The notes below the pieces were generated by a model that was not told the origin of the DNA, did not search any database, and saw only the letters and a program-made list of their open reading frames with translations. From assembly GCA_030829985.1 (NCBI GenBank), contig JAURNW010000013.1, positions 62,001 through 126,000 of the forward strand: a stretch of 64,000 nt of DNA, in the 5' to 3' direction. Shown piece after piece: positions 24,642 to 33,512 of the stretch. The translations under genes were made by a program, and so were the position numbers. Every line of letters starts with the position of its first letter. Position 1 is the first letter of the stretch. This DNA is from Gammaproteobacteria bacterium (GTDB lineage: Bacteria; Pseudomonadota; Gammaproteobacteria; Eutrophobiales; Eutrophobiaceae).

Positions 24642-26495
24642 TTAAAGACCAAGACGCATACGCGTTTCATCTGTAGGCACACCTTCCGGTGTCCAACCAC
24701 GAAGCTGGTAATATTCTGGTAGCATTTGACCCAGATCGTTCACTCTGCCTTTTGCCGGGCCGGTTTTAGCAGCAATGTCTTTTAACAAACGTTTCGGTAA
24801 TGTGTCGTCCATCGCCGTCAAGCCAGCTGCCAGATTAAATTCACGTTCCATATTCCAGATCCGTTCACCGACTTCAAGACATCGCTCAGCACTCCAGTCA
24901 CCTTCACAAGCGGCATCAATCTGTGGTGCGATATCTTCTAATGTCCATGCAAATGTGGTGAAAACACATATCCCTGCAGAATCGACAACGGCGGTTGCAT
25001 CCTGAAATGCTTTGACTAGCGCTGCCTTTCCTTCAGTAACCAGCGGATCAGTTTTTTCGGGGATGCCTAGAATCTCAGAGGCAACGGTATACCCTCTGAG
25101 GTGACACGCACCACGATTCGATGTGGCATAGGCTAAACCTATACCTTGAATACCGCGTGGGTCATAGGCCGGGAATTCCTGGCCTTTAACCGTCATTGAA
25201 AACTCGGGACGACCATATTTTTCACACAGTCTTTTTGAACCCATACCCAGATCTAGACCAAAGCCCTCGCCTTTCACGGTAACTTCGGTTGCCCAGACTA
25301 GCGCCTCAGCAGAACCAAATTTCAGTTCCATCCCACCGGTTTCTTTTACTGTAATGGCACCTTCTTCAAACAACTCCATCGCGGCAGCAATCGTCGCACC
25401 AAGTGAAATCGGATCAACCGCATCCTCGTTACAGAGAAAGTTAGCAAATGTAACCGCATCCAGATCATCAACACCACAGTCAGTACCTAATGACCAGGCA
25501 TTTTCAAATTCAAGTCCGCCAGAATTGCCCTGATATTGAGGTTTGTCTTTTACGGTAAAATGATTCTTGTCGACAGTGGAAATTCTTTGACAAGCTATGG
25601 TGCAACCAAAACACGCACCATTTGTGGTTAGATTAGCCTTACCATCACTTGCACGTACTTCTAGCATGGCTTCACCAGAAATTTTGCTCGCGCCGTCAAA
25701 CTGAACTTCACGGTGATTATGGGTTGGTAATGCACCAACTTCGTTAATCACATTCATCAATACCTGAGTACCCAACGCGGGCAAACCTTCACCGGTAACC
25801 GCATTTTCAGCTAACACTTTTTTTCCATCTTCAGTTGCCTTGAAAAACTTTGCTGGGTCACTAATGCCACCGACCCCTTTAGTCCCTCTGAGAACAACTG
25901 CTTTCACATTCTTGGATGCCATAACGGTGCCCACGCCAGAGCGTCCAGCAGCTCTATGCAGATCATTAACTATGGCAGAAAACAAACAACCTTTTTCAGC
26001 AGCACGACCAACCACTGCAATACGCAACATTGGGTCCTGATGTTTACTGTGAATTAATTCGTCGGTTTCCCAGGCAGATTTACCCCACAGGTCATCCGCA
26101 GGTATCAGTTCGGCCTTATCATTCTCTATGTACAAATAAACAGGTGTTGGCGATTTACCTTCCAGGATAATCATATCCCAGCCTGCGTTTTTCATCTCAT
26201 TGCCAAAATAGCCACCCGAATTGGAACAAGCTATTGCGCCTGTCAAAGGGCTTTTCGTTACCACGGAATACCGCCCTGCAGTTGACGCCATCGTGCCCGT
26301 CAACGGCCCCGTTGTCATGATCATCTTGTTTTCAGGACTGAGAGCATCACATTTAGGATCGATTTCTTCTACAAGATATTTTGTTGCCAGACCGCGCTGC
26401 CCGAGATAATCATTTGCCCATTGCATATTCAGAGGTTCATGTGTAATTGAGCCATTGCTTAAGTTCACACGTAATACATTTCTAGTCCAAGACAT
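24642..26495 (-). CDS. aorB: Tungsten-type aldehyde ferredoxin oxidoreductase large subunit
   Basis: The 617-residue protein is a full AOR-family catalytic subunit. It begins WTRNVLRVNLSNGSI. The 4Fe-4S ligands are Cys295, Cys298, Cys302 and Cys510, in the spacing C-x2-C-x3-C...C. Further hallmarks are GRSGVGTVMASKNVKAVV and DPRGIQGIGLAYATSNRGAC. The enzyme oxidises aldehydes to carboxylic acids with a bis-pterin tungsten cofactor in the cytoplasm. The partner genes encode a four-cluster ferredoxin and an FAD/NAD subunit, which makes it an AorABC-type enzyme. Molybdenum use cannot be excluded. No tungstate transporter gene is in the window. Confidence 0.92.
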   Translation of the reverse strand: MSWTRNVLRVNLSNGSITHEPLNMQWANDYLGQRGLATKYLVEEIDPKCDALSPENKMIMTTGPLTGTMASTAGRYSVVTKSPLTGAIACSNSGGYFGNEMKNAGWDMIILEGKSPTPVYLYIENDKAELIPADDLWGKSAWETDELIHSKHQDPMLRIAVVGRAAEKGCLFSAIVNDLHRAAGRSGVGTVMASKNVKAVVLRGTKGVGGISDPAKFFKATEDGKKVLAENAVTGEGLPALGTQVLMNVINEVGALPTHNHREVQFDGASKISGEAMLEVRASDGKANLTTNGACFGCTIACQRISTVDKNHFTVKDKPQYQGNSGGLEFENAWSLGTDCGVDDLDAVTFANFLCNEDAVDPISLGATIAAAMELFEEGAITVKETGGMELKFGSAEALVWATEVTVKGEGFGLDLGMGSKRLCEKYGRPEFSMTVKGQEFPAYDPRGIQGIGLAYATSNRGACHLRGYTVASEILGIPEKTDPLVTEGKAALVKAFQDATAVVDSAGICVFTTFAWTLEDIAPQIDAACEGDWSAERCLEVGERIWNMEREFNLAAGLTAMDDTLPKRLLKDIAAKTGPAKGRVNDLGQMLPEYYQLRGWTPEGVPTDETRMRLGL

Positions 26496-26506
26496 TTCTA
26501 ATTCTC

Positions 26507-26986
26507 CTAGGTTTGCGCGCTATCTTGTGGAAGGTTTTGTGCTGCATGCGCACGCATTCTTTCCAGACCACCGTGGTCAGAATCCACATAGGTAATCGCC
26601 TGAGTAGGACATGCCTTGGCACATTCAGGGTCTCCACCGCACAAATCACATTTGTACACTGTACCGGCATCCTGATTGTAATTGACTGTTCCGAATGGAC
26701 AGGCAATTGTGCAGACTTTACAGCCGACACAGATGTCATCTATAACCTCTTTTGCTCCGGTAGCTTCGTTAAGAACAATAGCTTCCACAGGACATGCATG
26801 CATGCACCATGCTTCTGTGCATTGTGTACATGTATATGGTACAAAACGTCCTTCTTCATGAAATGAGAATATTTTTATACGTGATTTAGATGGGTTAAAG
26901 ACCCCTTCAGCCTGGTAGGAACACGCCATTTCACATTGCAGACAACCGGTACATTTTTCCGGCTCGATCTGTAAAGATCTCAGCAT
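26507..26986 (-). CDS. aorA: Polyferredoxin subunit of AOR (four 4Fe-4S clusters)
   Basis: The 159-residue protein has 16 clustered cysteines in the patterns CTGCLQCEMAC, CTQCTEAWCMHACPVEAI, CVGCKVCTIACPFG and CDLCGGDPECAKACPTQAI, enough for four 4Fe-4S clusters. This HycB-like electron-transfer subunit links the tungsten subunit to the FAD subunit. It is the first gene of the operon and precedes aorB by 11 bases. The divergent regulator gene lies 354 bases upstream. Confidence 0.9.
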   Translation of the reverse strand: MLRSLQIEPEKCTGCLQCEMACSYQAEGVFNPSKSRIKIFSFHEEGRFVPYTCTQCTEAWCMHACPVEAIVLNEATGAKEVIDDICVGCKVCTIACPFGTVNYNQDAGTVYKCDLCGGDPECAKACPTQAITYVDSDHGGLERMRAHAAQNLPQDSAQT

Positions 26987-27340
26987 TTGAATACCCCTCT
27001 AGTTACTTAATTCTTGGTTAGGATTCTTAATGATCCACTATCATGCTAATTTTTATAGTTCTATCTATTTTTTTAAAATAGAACCCTTAATCATCTCTGT
27101 GAATTATAAACACAATTTATGAGGATATCACCTATCGGTGTTTTTCCATATATCGTATTTTTTCAATGAAATTAAAATGATGCAAAATGCAACACCGCCT
27201 AAACAACAGGCTATTAACAAGCATACTAATTATATTACTAGTAAATTTGCTATTTTTAACCATAATAGTCTTATGTAAGACGGTTTATTTAAGCAAAAGA
27301 CTCGATCTATTATTGATATACAGAATCAAATGAGCAACCA
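26987..27340. promoter_or_regulatory. Divergent control region of the AOR operon and its regulator, with a TGTTGC dyad
   Basis: About 350 AT-rich bases. At 27178-27195 the minus strand reads TGTTGC ATTTT GCATCA, a dyad with one mismatch. It shares 14 bases with the site at 14297-14310 upstream of the PQQ dehydrogenase. I found no -24/-12 pair, which agrees with a regulator that lacks the sigma54-activating domain. Confidence 0.5.
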
Positions 27341-28498
27341 ATGTCTACGCTGGAAACAATAAAAAAAACCATTCCAAACAGTACACATACCTCACAACGC
27401 GCAGTCGCCGCAAGTTGGGAAAAATTTGTTGGTACCGGGGAATTAAACCATAAAGGCTTACGTCCTGTGATCGCAGACAGCTGGTTACGTTGTCGTGAGT
27501 TATCAATAAACCCATTCAAAAACCGCGTACAAACAAGTATCACAGAAGAAGAGATAGAAGCACGACTTCACTCAGAAAATCTTGGTATTTCAGGTAAAAA
27601 TGTCCTCGACAAAATGTCAAGTTCAGTTGAAGGCACTGGACATGCAATCATTCTTGCCGACAGTGGTGGCAGAATCTTATATTCCGTAGGTCATGATGGC
27701 ATCAGGGACAGTTTGGAAAAGATAAATTTCAGACCGGGTAGTGACTGGAATGAAGATGTTGCTGGACCCAACGGTATTGGCACACCAATAGCACTCGGAC
27801 ACCCCGAATTGGTTCTGGGCGCCGAACATTATTGTAGAGGTTGGCAACCCTGGGTATGTTATGGCGCACCCATTCATAACCCGCATAATAACTCAATCCT
27901 TGGATGTATCGACATTACTGGTCCTGCAGACAAAGTCTGTATTGAAGCAATGGCTCTGGCGATGTCTATAACACAAACTATTGAGTCCGAATTGTGTGTG
28001 ATTCAACTCAGAAATCGTGAAAAATTACGATTAGCCTATTGCGATATACAAATAAACTGGCCAAATGAAGCTTCTTTTGTAGTCGATGAGCACGGGTTTA
28101 TTATTGATATAAACTCGCATGCAAACATCTTGTTTAATACTCCATCATCTTTAATTAATTTGCCCGTAATAAAAACATTCCCCAACCTCATTCCGTTAAT
28201 TGAAGAATGCTTTACTGATAATACTGAAAAAGAATTTGAAATAGACCTTGAAAAAACACTTATTGGTACAACACGACTGCTGTTAAAACCGATTATGATA
28301 GAGGGAAAAAAATTAGGGTGCTTCATAATGGTTATTGGAGGAAATAATATTATCAACAACTTTACCAGTCTACGTTCACAAGAAGATGATTTGATAAAAA
28401 ATACCCTCATAAAAACTAATAATAATATAAGTAAAGCGGCAAAGATCTTGAACATAGATCGGACAACAATATATCGTCGACGCAAAATCTGGCAATAA
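27341..28498 (+). CDS. AcoR-like regulator without AAA+ domain (GAF and Fis-type HTH only)
   Basis: The 385-residue protein shares the AcoR-type N-terminus with the regulator at 8464-10449: AVAASWEKFVGTGELN, IADSWLRCRELSINPF, then a GAF region (about 80-215) with VAGPNGIGTPIALGHPELVLGAEHYC. A PAS-like part (about 240-330) follows directly. The C-terminal helix-turn-helix is NISKAAKILNIDRTTIYRRRKIW. There is no Walker A, no GAFTGA and no AAA+ domain. The reading frame is intact with no remnant, so this is an architecture and not a fresh deletion. It is divergent from the AOR operon and probably controls it through sigma70. Confidence 0.82.
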   Translation: MSTLETIKKTIPNSTHTSQRAVAASWEKFVGTGELNHKGLRPVIADSWLRCRELSINPFKNRVQTSITEEEIEARLHSENLGISGKNVLDKMSSSVEGTGHAIILADSGGRILYSVGHDGIRDSLEKINFRPGSDWNEDVAGPNGIGTPIALGHPELVLGAEHYCRGWQPWVCYGAPIHNPHNNSILGCIDITGPADKVCIEAMALAMSITQTIESELCVIQLRNREKLRLAYCDIQINWPNEASFVVDEHGFIIDINSHANILFNTPSSLINLPVIKTFPNLIPLIEECFTDNTEKEFEIDLEKTLIGTTRLLLKPIMIEGKKLGCFIMVIGGNNIINNFTSLRSQEDDLIKNTLIKTNNNISKAAKILNIDRTTIYRRRKIWQ

Positions 28499-28712
28499 TA
28501 CAGACAGTACTACAAACTTATTTCTCCCGAAATTAATAATCAGTCAATTTTCCTATCCTATTTCAATGGAATTTATTTTATATTCTATTGTCAGAATGTT
28601 TAGTTACTTCGGCTATTCAAAAAATCACCTAACTTACTGAACATTCGATTAGAAAATTTCACTATTTATTTGTAGGACAAACAAAAATTTATAACTATCG
28701 GTAACAATAATT

Positions 28713-29528
28713 ATGTTGAAAAAAAATATCATTAGAATACTTGCCAGCATTAGTGTAGTGCTGTTGATGACCAATACTACATTTGCAGAAGTCATTGAGG
28801 TTAGCTTTGTCTATGTTGGCAAAAGTGACCATAGTGCCTTACTAGGCGCACAACAAGGAATTGAAGAAGCAAACTTACAAGGTCAGTTTCTAAATCAAAA
28901 ATATAATCTTGAAGTTATATCGCCAAGCGATATTGCAACGTTTGATTTTTCTAACTACATAGCAGTTCTGACCGCTGTTGATATTGATACATTTACATTA
29001 CTCAGCGAAAAATTACCCAATGTCCCAGTCTTTAATTTAACCATTGATGATGACAATTTAAGAACTTCATGCATAAAAAATGCGTTAAATGTAATTCCAA
29101 GTAAGCAAATGAAACAAGATGCCATTAAACAATGGTTAAAAAAGACCCCTGAATCACATGCAACTGCACATGCATGGCATCCTGATTTTGTGAAGTTTGC
29201 CGCACGAGATCTCAACAAAAGATTTAAAAAAACGCATAACGTTGAAATGGATGATTTCTCCTGGGCCGGATGGGCAGCGGTTAAAATGACCTCAGATACA
29301 GTAGCAAGAACAAACTTTACTGATCAGACAAAAATCCTGGATTATCTAAAGACAAAACTACTTTTTGATGGTCAGAAAGGAAGTGATATGAACTTCAGAG
29401 AAACAGGCCAATTACGACAACCGATCTTATTGGTTGAGGACAAAAAAATTGTTGCTGAAGCACCAATTCGGGGCATTGCCAAACCACCAACATTAGATAG
29501 CTTAGGAGCATTAAGCTGTAAAAAATAG
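28713..29528 (+). CDS. PQQ-associated ABC-type substrate-binding protein
   Basis: The 271-residue protein has a signal peptide ending TTFA. The periplasmic-binding fold follows: IEVSFVYVGKSDHSALLGAQQGIEEAN, DDFSWAGWAAVKMTSDT. It matches the pattern of branched-chain-type binding proteins that accompany PQQ alcohol dehydrogenase systems. The ABC ATPase and permease that usually follow are absent; the next gene is the beta-propeller protein and then a convergent two-component system. It may act in the periplasm without transport. Confidence 0.75.
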   Translation: MLKKNIIRILASISVVLLMTNTTFAEVIEVSFVYVGKSDHSALLGAQQGIEEANLQGQFLNQKYNLEVISPSDIATFDFSNYIAVLTAVDIDTFTLLSEKLPNVPVFNLTIDDDNLRTSCIKNALNVIPSKQMKQDAIKQWLKKTPESHATAHAWHPDFVKFAARDLNKRFKKTHNVEMDDFSWAGWAAVKMTSDTVARTNFTDQTKILDYLKTKLLFDGQKGSDMNFRETGQLRQPILLVEDKKIVAEAPIRGIAKPPTLDSLGALSCKK

Positions 29529-29567
29529 TCTATTAATTATAAGAATTTAACTATCAGGAGTTTAATC

Positions 29568-30518
29568 ATGAAATTATATTTGGCACCACTGTTATTATTA
29601 TTTACCTTCAATGCTACTGCTGCTGAACTTACCGGGCGCATATTTGTTACAAACGAGCGATCCAATACTGTTTCCGTCATTAGTAGTAGTACATTGGACG
29701 TTGAAGCAACTATAGATATAGGTGAACGGCCAAGAGGCATTGGTCTCTCTCCAGATGGAAGTGAACTGTATGTCGCTGTTAGCGAAGAAAATAAGATTAA
29801 AGTTGTTGATCCATCATCACTCAAGATATTGAGAGAATTTGATGCAGGCTCTGATCCGGAAACATTTGCGGTACATCCTAATGGAAACATCTATATCTCT
29901 AATGAAGATGATGCCAAGGCAAGTGTCTTTAACCCTAAGACTGGAGAGCAAGTAGCGGCTATACAAGTCGGTTTAGAACCAGAGGGCGTTGCAATATCTC
30001 CCGATGGGAAACGCGTCATTGTTACCAGTGAATCAACCAACATGCTGCATGTTATAAAAGCACCTGAAAATATAATTGAAAGTAATATTCTGGTTGGTTC
30101 TCGTCCACGAGCAGCCACTTTCACACAAGCAGGTAATATTGCCTATGCCACTGCGGAAATTAGTGGCGAAGTCGTTAAAGTGGATGTGGACAGTGGCAAG
30201 ATTTTAAAAATAGGAAGCACCGGTGATAGCAAATCAAAACCAAAGGATGTTGTTTTAAGCAAAGATGAATCAACTATTTATGTCGCTGGCGGCAGGGCGA
30301 ACAAGGTTGTGGTGATGGATGCTGATACGCTTGAAATCATAAAAGGCATTCCAGTCGGCAAACGTGTTTGGGGACTGGCCATAAGTAAAGATGGAAAACG
30401 CATATTCACTACCGATGGTGTCAGTGGAACTGTATCTGTTATCGATACAGAACAGAATGAAGTCATTAAAACCATTAACGTTGGTGAATTCCCATGGGGA
30501 GTCATCATTAACGATTAA
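29568..30518 (+). CDS. PQQ-associated YVTN-type beta-propeller protein
   Basis: This 316-residue secreted protein (signal peptide ending NATAA) has about seven repeats of the YVTN type, for example IFVTNERSNTVSVIS, LYVAVSEENKIKVVD, IYVAGGRANKVVVMD and IFTTDGVSGTVSVID. Its length and gene position match the beta-propeller of PQQ-dependent catabolism gene sets, where it accompanies the substrate-binding protein 39 bases upstream. The role is unknown; a protein-protein platform in the periplasm is likely. A symmetrical hairpin follows. Confidence 0.82.
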   Translation: MKLYLAPLLLLFTFNATAAELTGRIFVTNERSNTVSVISSSTLDVEATIDIGERPRGIGLSPDGSELYVAVSEENKIKVVDPSSLKILREFDAGSDPETFAVHPNGNIYISNEDDAKASVFNPKTGEQVAAIQVGLEPEGVAISPDGKRVIVTSESTNMLHVIKAPENIIESNILVGSRPRAATFTQAGNIAYATAEISGEVVKVDVDSGKILKIGSTGDSKSKPKDVVLSKDESTIYVAGGRANKVVVMDADTLEIIKGIPVGKRVWGLAISKDGKRIFTTDGVSGTVSVIDTEQNEVIKTINVGEFPWGVIIND

Positions 30519-30528
30519 CAACTAAATT

Positions 30529-30560
30529 AACGGGACAGATAGACTTTAATCTGTCCCGTT
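30529..30560. terminator. Bidirectional hairpin between convergent genes
   Basis: AACGGGACAGAT and its exact complement form a 12-base stem with an eight-base loop. It lies between the beta-propeller stop and the convergent response regulator stop. AT-rich sequence on both sides makes it a plausible terminator for both. Confidence 0.75.
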
Positions 30561-30574
30561 AGTTATTATTATAT

Positions 30575-31207
30575 TCATGCCTGAATAATATTATACCGGA
30601 TAGCAATGCGCGCAATATCGGCAACAGTTGTAACATCGAGTTTATTCTTGATCTGTGTACTATAATTAGCAACCGTCTTGTAACTCAAGGATAAGCGCTT
30701 GGCAATCTCACTGGTATTTGAGCCTTCAGCCAACATACAAAATATTTCAAATTCACGTGTAGATAGATCTGACAATAAAGAATCTTGTCCTCTAGACTTT
30801 TCATAAGCTAATCTTTGTGCAACTTCGGTATCTATATATTTTCCTCCTTTTGATAGAACTGATATAGCATCTACCAGCAACTGAGGATCAGTGCTTTTCG
30901 TTATGTAGCCATTTGCCCCCGCCTGTAATGCCTGTTCTACAAAGATATTTTCTTCATGCATACTGAAAACAAGAATTTTAGCCTTACTGTCACGCAAACA
31001 AATCCGCTTGATTGTATCTATACCTCCTATCCCGGGTAAAGATAGATCCATAACTACTACATCAGGTTTGTGATTACAATATAATTGATAAGCTTCTTCG
31101 CCATTACTCGCTTCCGCAATAACTTCTATCTCTGGTGAATTTTTCAACAACATTTGATAACCCGCACGAACGACAGCATGATCATCAACCAACATTACTT
31201 TAATCAT
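30575..31207 (-). CDS. NarL-type response regulator (MxaX-like)
   Basis: The product has a receiver domain (IKVMLVDDHAVVRAGYQ; phospho-acceptor Asp in VVMDLSLPGIGG) and a C-terminal LuxR helix-turn-helix (LSTREFEIFCMLAEGSNTSE). I chose the Met at 31207 because it begins the receiver directly; in-frame Mets at 31216 and 31270 would add short extensions. The gene overlaps or abuts the histidine kinase gene. Because of the PQQ context and the kinase type it probably controls PQQ-linked genes. The target sites are unknown; the 30-base-spaced repeats at 14177-14224 are one candidate. Confidence 0.85.
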   Translation of the reverse strand: MIKVMLVDDHAVVRAGYQMLLKNSPEIEVIAEASNGEEAYQLYCNHKPDVVVMDLSLPGIGGIDTIKRICLRDSKAKILVFSMHEENIFVEQALQAGANGYITKSTDPQLLVDAISVLSKGGKYIDTEVAQRLAYEKSRGQDSLLSDLSTREFEIFCMLAEGSNTSEIAKRLSLSYKTVANYSTQIKNKLDVTTVADIARIAIRYNIIQA

Positions 31208-31227
31208 TTCATTCATAGCTCCATCGT

Positions 31228-32565
31228 TCATGAATTTAGTGGTATACGGATATTTATGTCTATTCCACACTTACTTTCACTCGTGAGTTCAAAGCTCCCG
31301 TTATTCATCCCTACCCTTTTCTTCATGCCAGACAAACCTAAACCCATCACCATATTCTCTTTATCAATTCCGATACCATCGTCCTGGATTTTTAAAATTA
31401 TATAGTCTGACCCCGATTCAGTAACCTTATTCATTGTTACTAAAACATTAGTGGCTGATGAGTGTCTTAGGGCGTTTGTTAAACTTTCCTGAATGATTCT
31501 AAATAGATTGATATTTAACGACTCTGACAACCCGTCAGGTATATCTGAAAACGAAAAATGACAAAAAATATCATCTTGCCTGCTATTCCAATCATCAATC
31601 ATTGTTTGCAAAGCCTTAATCAGACCAAATTCATCCAGCACTGATGGACGTAAGCGATGCATCATATTTTTAGCCACTTGATAGATATGATCTGAATATT
31701 CAATAATTGTCTTTACACTGGATTTAATATGATTTTCGTCAGACTTTTGATTATTCATAATAGCAGCCGCAACTGCTTTAATTGCAGCAATCGTTTGTCC
31801 TAATTCATCGTGTAGTTCTTGTGCCAGGTGGCGCCGCTCTTCTTCCTGAATTTCCAGCGAGCGTTGTGTTAGTGACTGATTTTTAGCCTTACTTTCCGAT
31901 AAGACTTTCGCCATATGATTAAATTGTTGTGATATTCGATCAAGTTCAGGCAATCGAAAACGTGGCAACTCTAATTGATAATTTCCTTTTTGAATATCAG
32001 ACAAGCCTGATAATATTATATCGATTGGAGCTAAATACTTGCCTATAACCAAATACAACATCGAATTCGCAAGAACAATAAAGATTAACAGAAAAGCCAA
32101 TACCCCCCTTACTTCAACCCAGTTTTCATCAATCTCATCTGCAGGATCAGCACGGATAAGTATACCTGTTGGAGGAATTGCCGGGTTATAGATCCAATGT
32201 CTGATTTCAGTTGGCGGTGGTTGTACAAGCTTTACAAACCAGTCCGGAGCACTAGTAGCATTTAGTGAAGTAAATTCTTCAATCGGCACTAACACGTCAT
32301 TCGAATTATATATATCGATGTGTAGATGACGCGTCTCATCTAATTCTGATAGCTTCTTTATAAGCTGTTTTTGCTCATTTTCATCGGATTCCAATGTTGC
32401 CGAGGAGAAGGCAATCTGGATTAGATTCAGCGCCAGTTCTGCTGTTGATTCAACTTCATGCTGTACAGAATTACGTGCGTTAGCAATAATATAAAAACTA
32501 CTGCTAATAAACAGGCTAATGAATAACAATGTTATAAGAAAATTAAGCCTGACTCTAAGGCTCAT
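31228..32565 (-). CDS. Histidine kinase, UhpB/MxaY type
   Basis: The 445-residue kinase has two membrane segments (about 8-28 and 148-170) around a periplasmic domain that looks like the LapD/MoxY N-terminal sensor. A HAMP segment follows. The HisKA_3 phosphorylation site is LAQELHDELGQTIAAIKA, and the HATPase motifs include NLFRIIQESLTNALRHS and DDGIGIDKEN. Kinases of this type (MoxY/MxaY) regulate methanol dehydrogenase in methylotrophs. It pairs with the response regulator at 30575-31207. The signal is unknown and may be an alcohol or the enzyme state. Confidence 0.85.
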   Translation of the reverse strand: MSLRVRLNFLITLLFISLFISSSFYIIANARNSVQHEVESTAELALNLIQIAFSSATLESDENEQKQLIKKLSELDETRHLHIDIYNSNDVLVPIEEFTSLNATSAPDWFVKLVQPPPTEIRHWIYNPAIPPTGILIRADPADEIDENWVEVRGVLAFLLIFIVLANSMLYLVIGKYLAPIDIILSGLSDIQKGNYQLELPRFRLPELDRISQQFNHMAKVLSESKAKNQSLTQRSLEIQEEERRHLAQELHDELGQTIAAIKAVAAAIMNNQKSDENHIKSSVKTIIEYSDHIYQVAKNMMHRLRPSVLDEFGLIKALQTMIDDWNSRQDDIFCHFSFSDIPDGLSESLNINLFRIIQESLTNALRHSSATNVLVTMNKVTESGSDYIILKIQDDGIGIDKENMVMGLGLSGMKKRVGMNNGSFELTSESKCGIDINIRIPLNS

Positions 32566-32735
32566 TGATATTTTAACCTCTTCATTTATGATTCCAGAAC
32601 TTATGCAGATTTATAGCACTAACTATAGTAATAAAACTAACTATATAAAATATTATGTTCTTAGGGTAAATTATGAATCTACAGCACAGTTTAAAATTAT
32701 TCAGTAACTATTTAATCAATTAGGAAAAACTCCTG

Positions 32736-33512
32736 ATGGGAAAACAATACCAGCTTTCAGTTATAATCGTTATTCTGCTTTTGGCGGGTTATAACACTTC
32801 ATCCGCTGAAATCACATCTCTTGAGGCAGCAATCGAAACTAAAATGCAGGCTCAGAAAGATGTTGTAAAATCGCAGGCAAAAGTCGACAAATTAGTCGAA
32901 CAAACTGCCGATATGGTCGAGAAATATCGCGATATTATTGAAAAGACAGACAGTCTTGAAACATATAATGTTCAGCTATCAAAACTCGTCAAACAACAGA
33001 AAGTATCGTTAAGTTCAATTAAACGTCAACTTGACAATGTTGAAGAGACTCAACGCAGCATTGTCCCATTTATGATCAAGATGATTGATACTCTCGATAA
33101 ATTTGTAATGCTTGATTTGCCATTCCTGACACAGGAGCGACAACAACGTGTCGCCGATTTAAAAACTATCATGGACCGTCCAGATGTCAGCTTGCCTGAG
33201 AAATACCGTCGTATTATGGAAGCCTACCAAATCGAAATGGAATATGGACGAACCATTGAAACCTACACAGACGCGGTCAAGATAGATGGTCAGGAATATA
33301 CCGTTGATATTTTACGAGTTGGCCGATTACTAATTAGTTTTCAATCATTAGATGGGGAATTAAGTGGGCTCTGGAATAAAGAATCAAATATGTGGGAAAA
33401 ATTATCATCTGAATATGACCGTTCCATCAAGCAAGGGATTCAAATTGCGAAAAAGCAGGCTCCACCTGAATTAATAAAACTACCCATCGATGTCACAGGT
33501 AAAAGAAAATGA
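32736..33512 (+). CDS. DUF3450 periplasmic coiled-coil protein of the TonB2-type operon
   Basis: The 258-residue protein has a signal peptide ending NTSSA and a long coiled coil (about 25-130) rich in Lys, Gln and Glu. The DUF3450 segment DLPFLTQERQQRVADLKTIMDRPDVSLPEKYRRIMEAYQIEMEYG follows as several parts. It is the first gene of the TonB2-type operon in Vibrio and relatives and overlaps the next gene by four bases. Its job is not known; it probably works with TtpC in the periplasm. Confidence 0.82.
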   Translation: MGKQYQLSVIIVILLLAGYNTSSAEITSLEAAIETKMQAQKDVVKSQAKVDKLVEQTADMVEKYRDIIEKTDSLETYNVQLSKLVKQQKVSLSSIKRQLDNVEETQRSIVPFMIKMIDTLDKFVMLDLPFLTQERQQRVADLKTIMDRPDVSLPEKYRRIMEAYQIEMEYGRTIETYTDAVKIDGQEYTVDILRVGRLLISFQSLDGELSGLWNKESNMWEKLSSEYDRSIKQGIQIAKKQAPPELIKLPIDVTGKRK

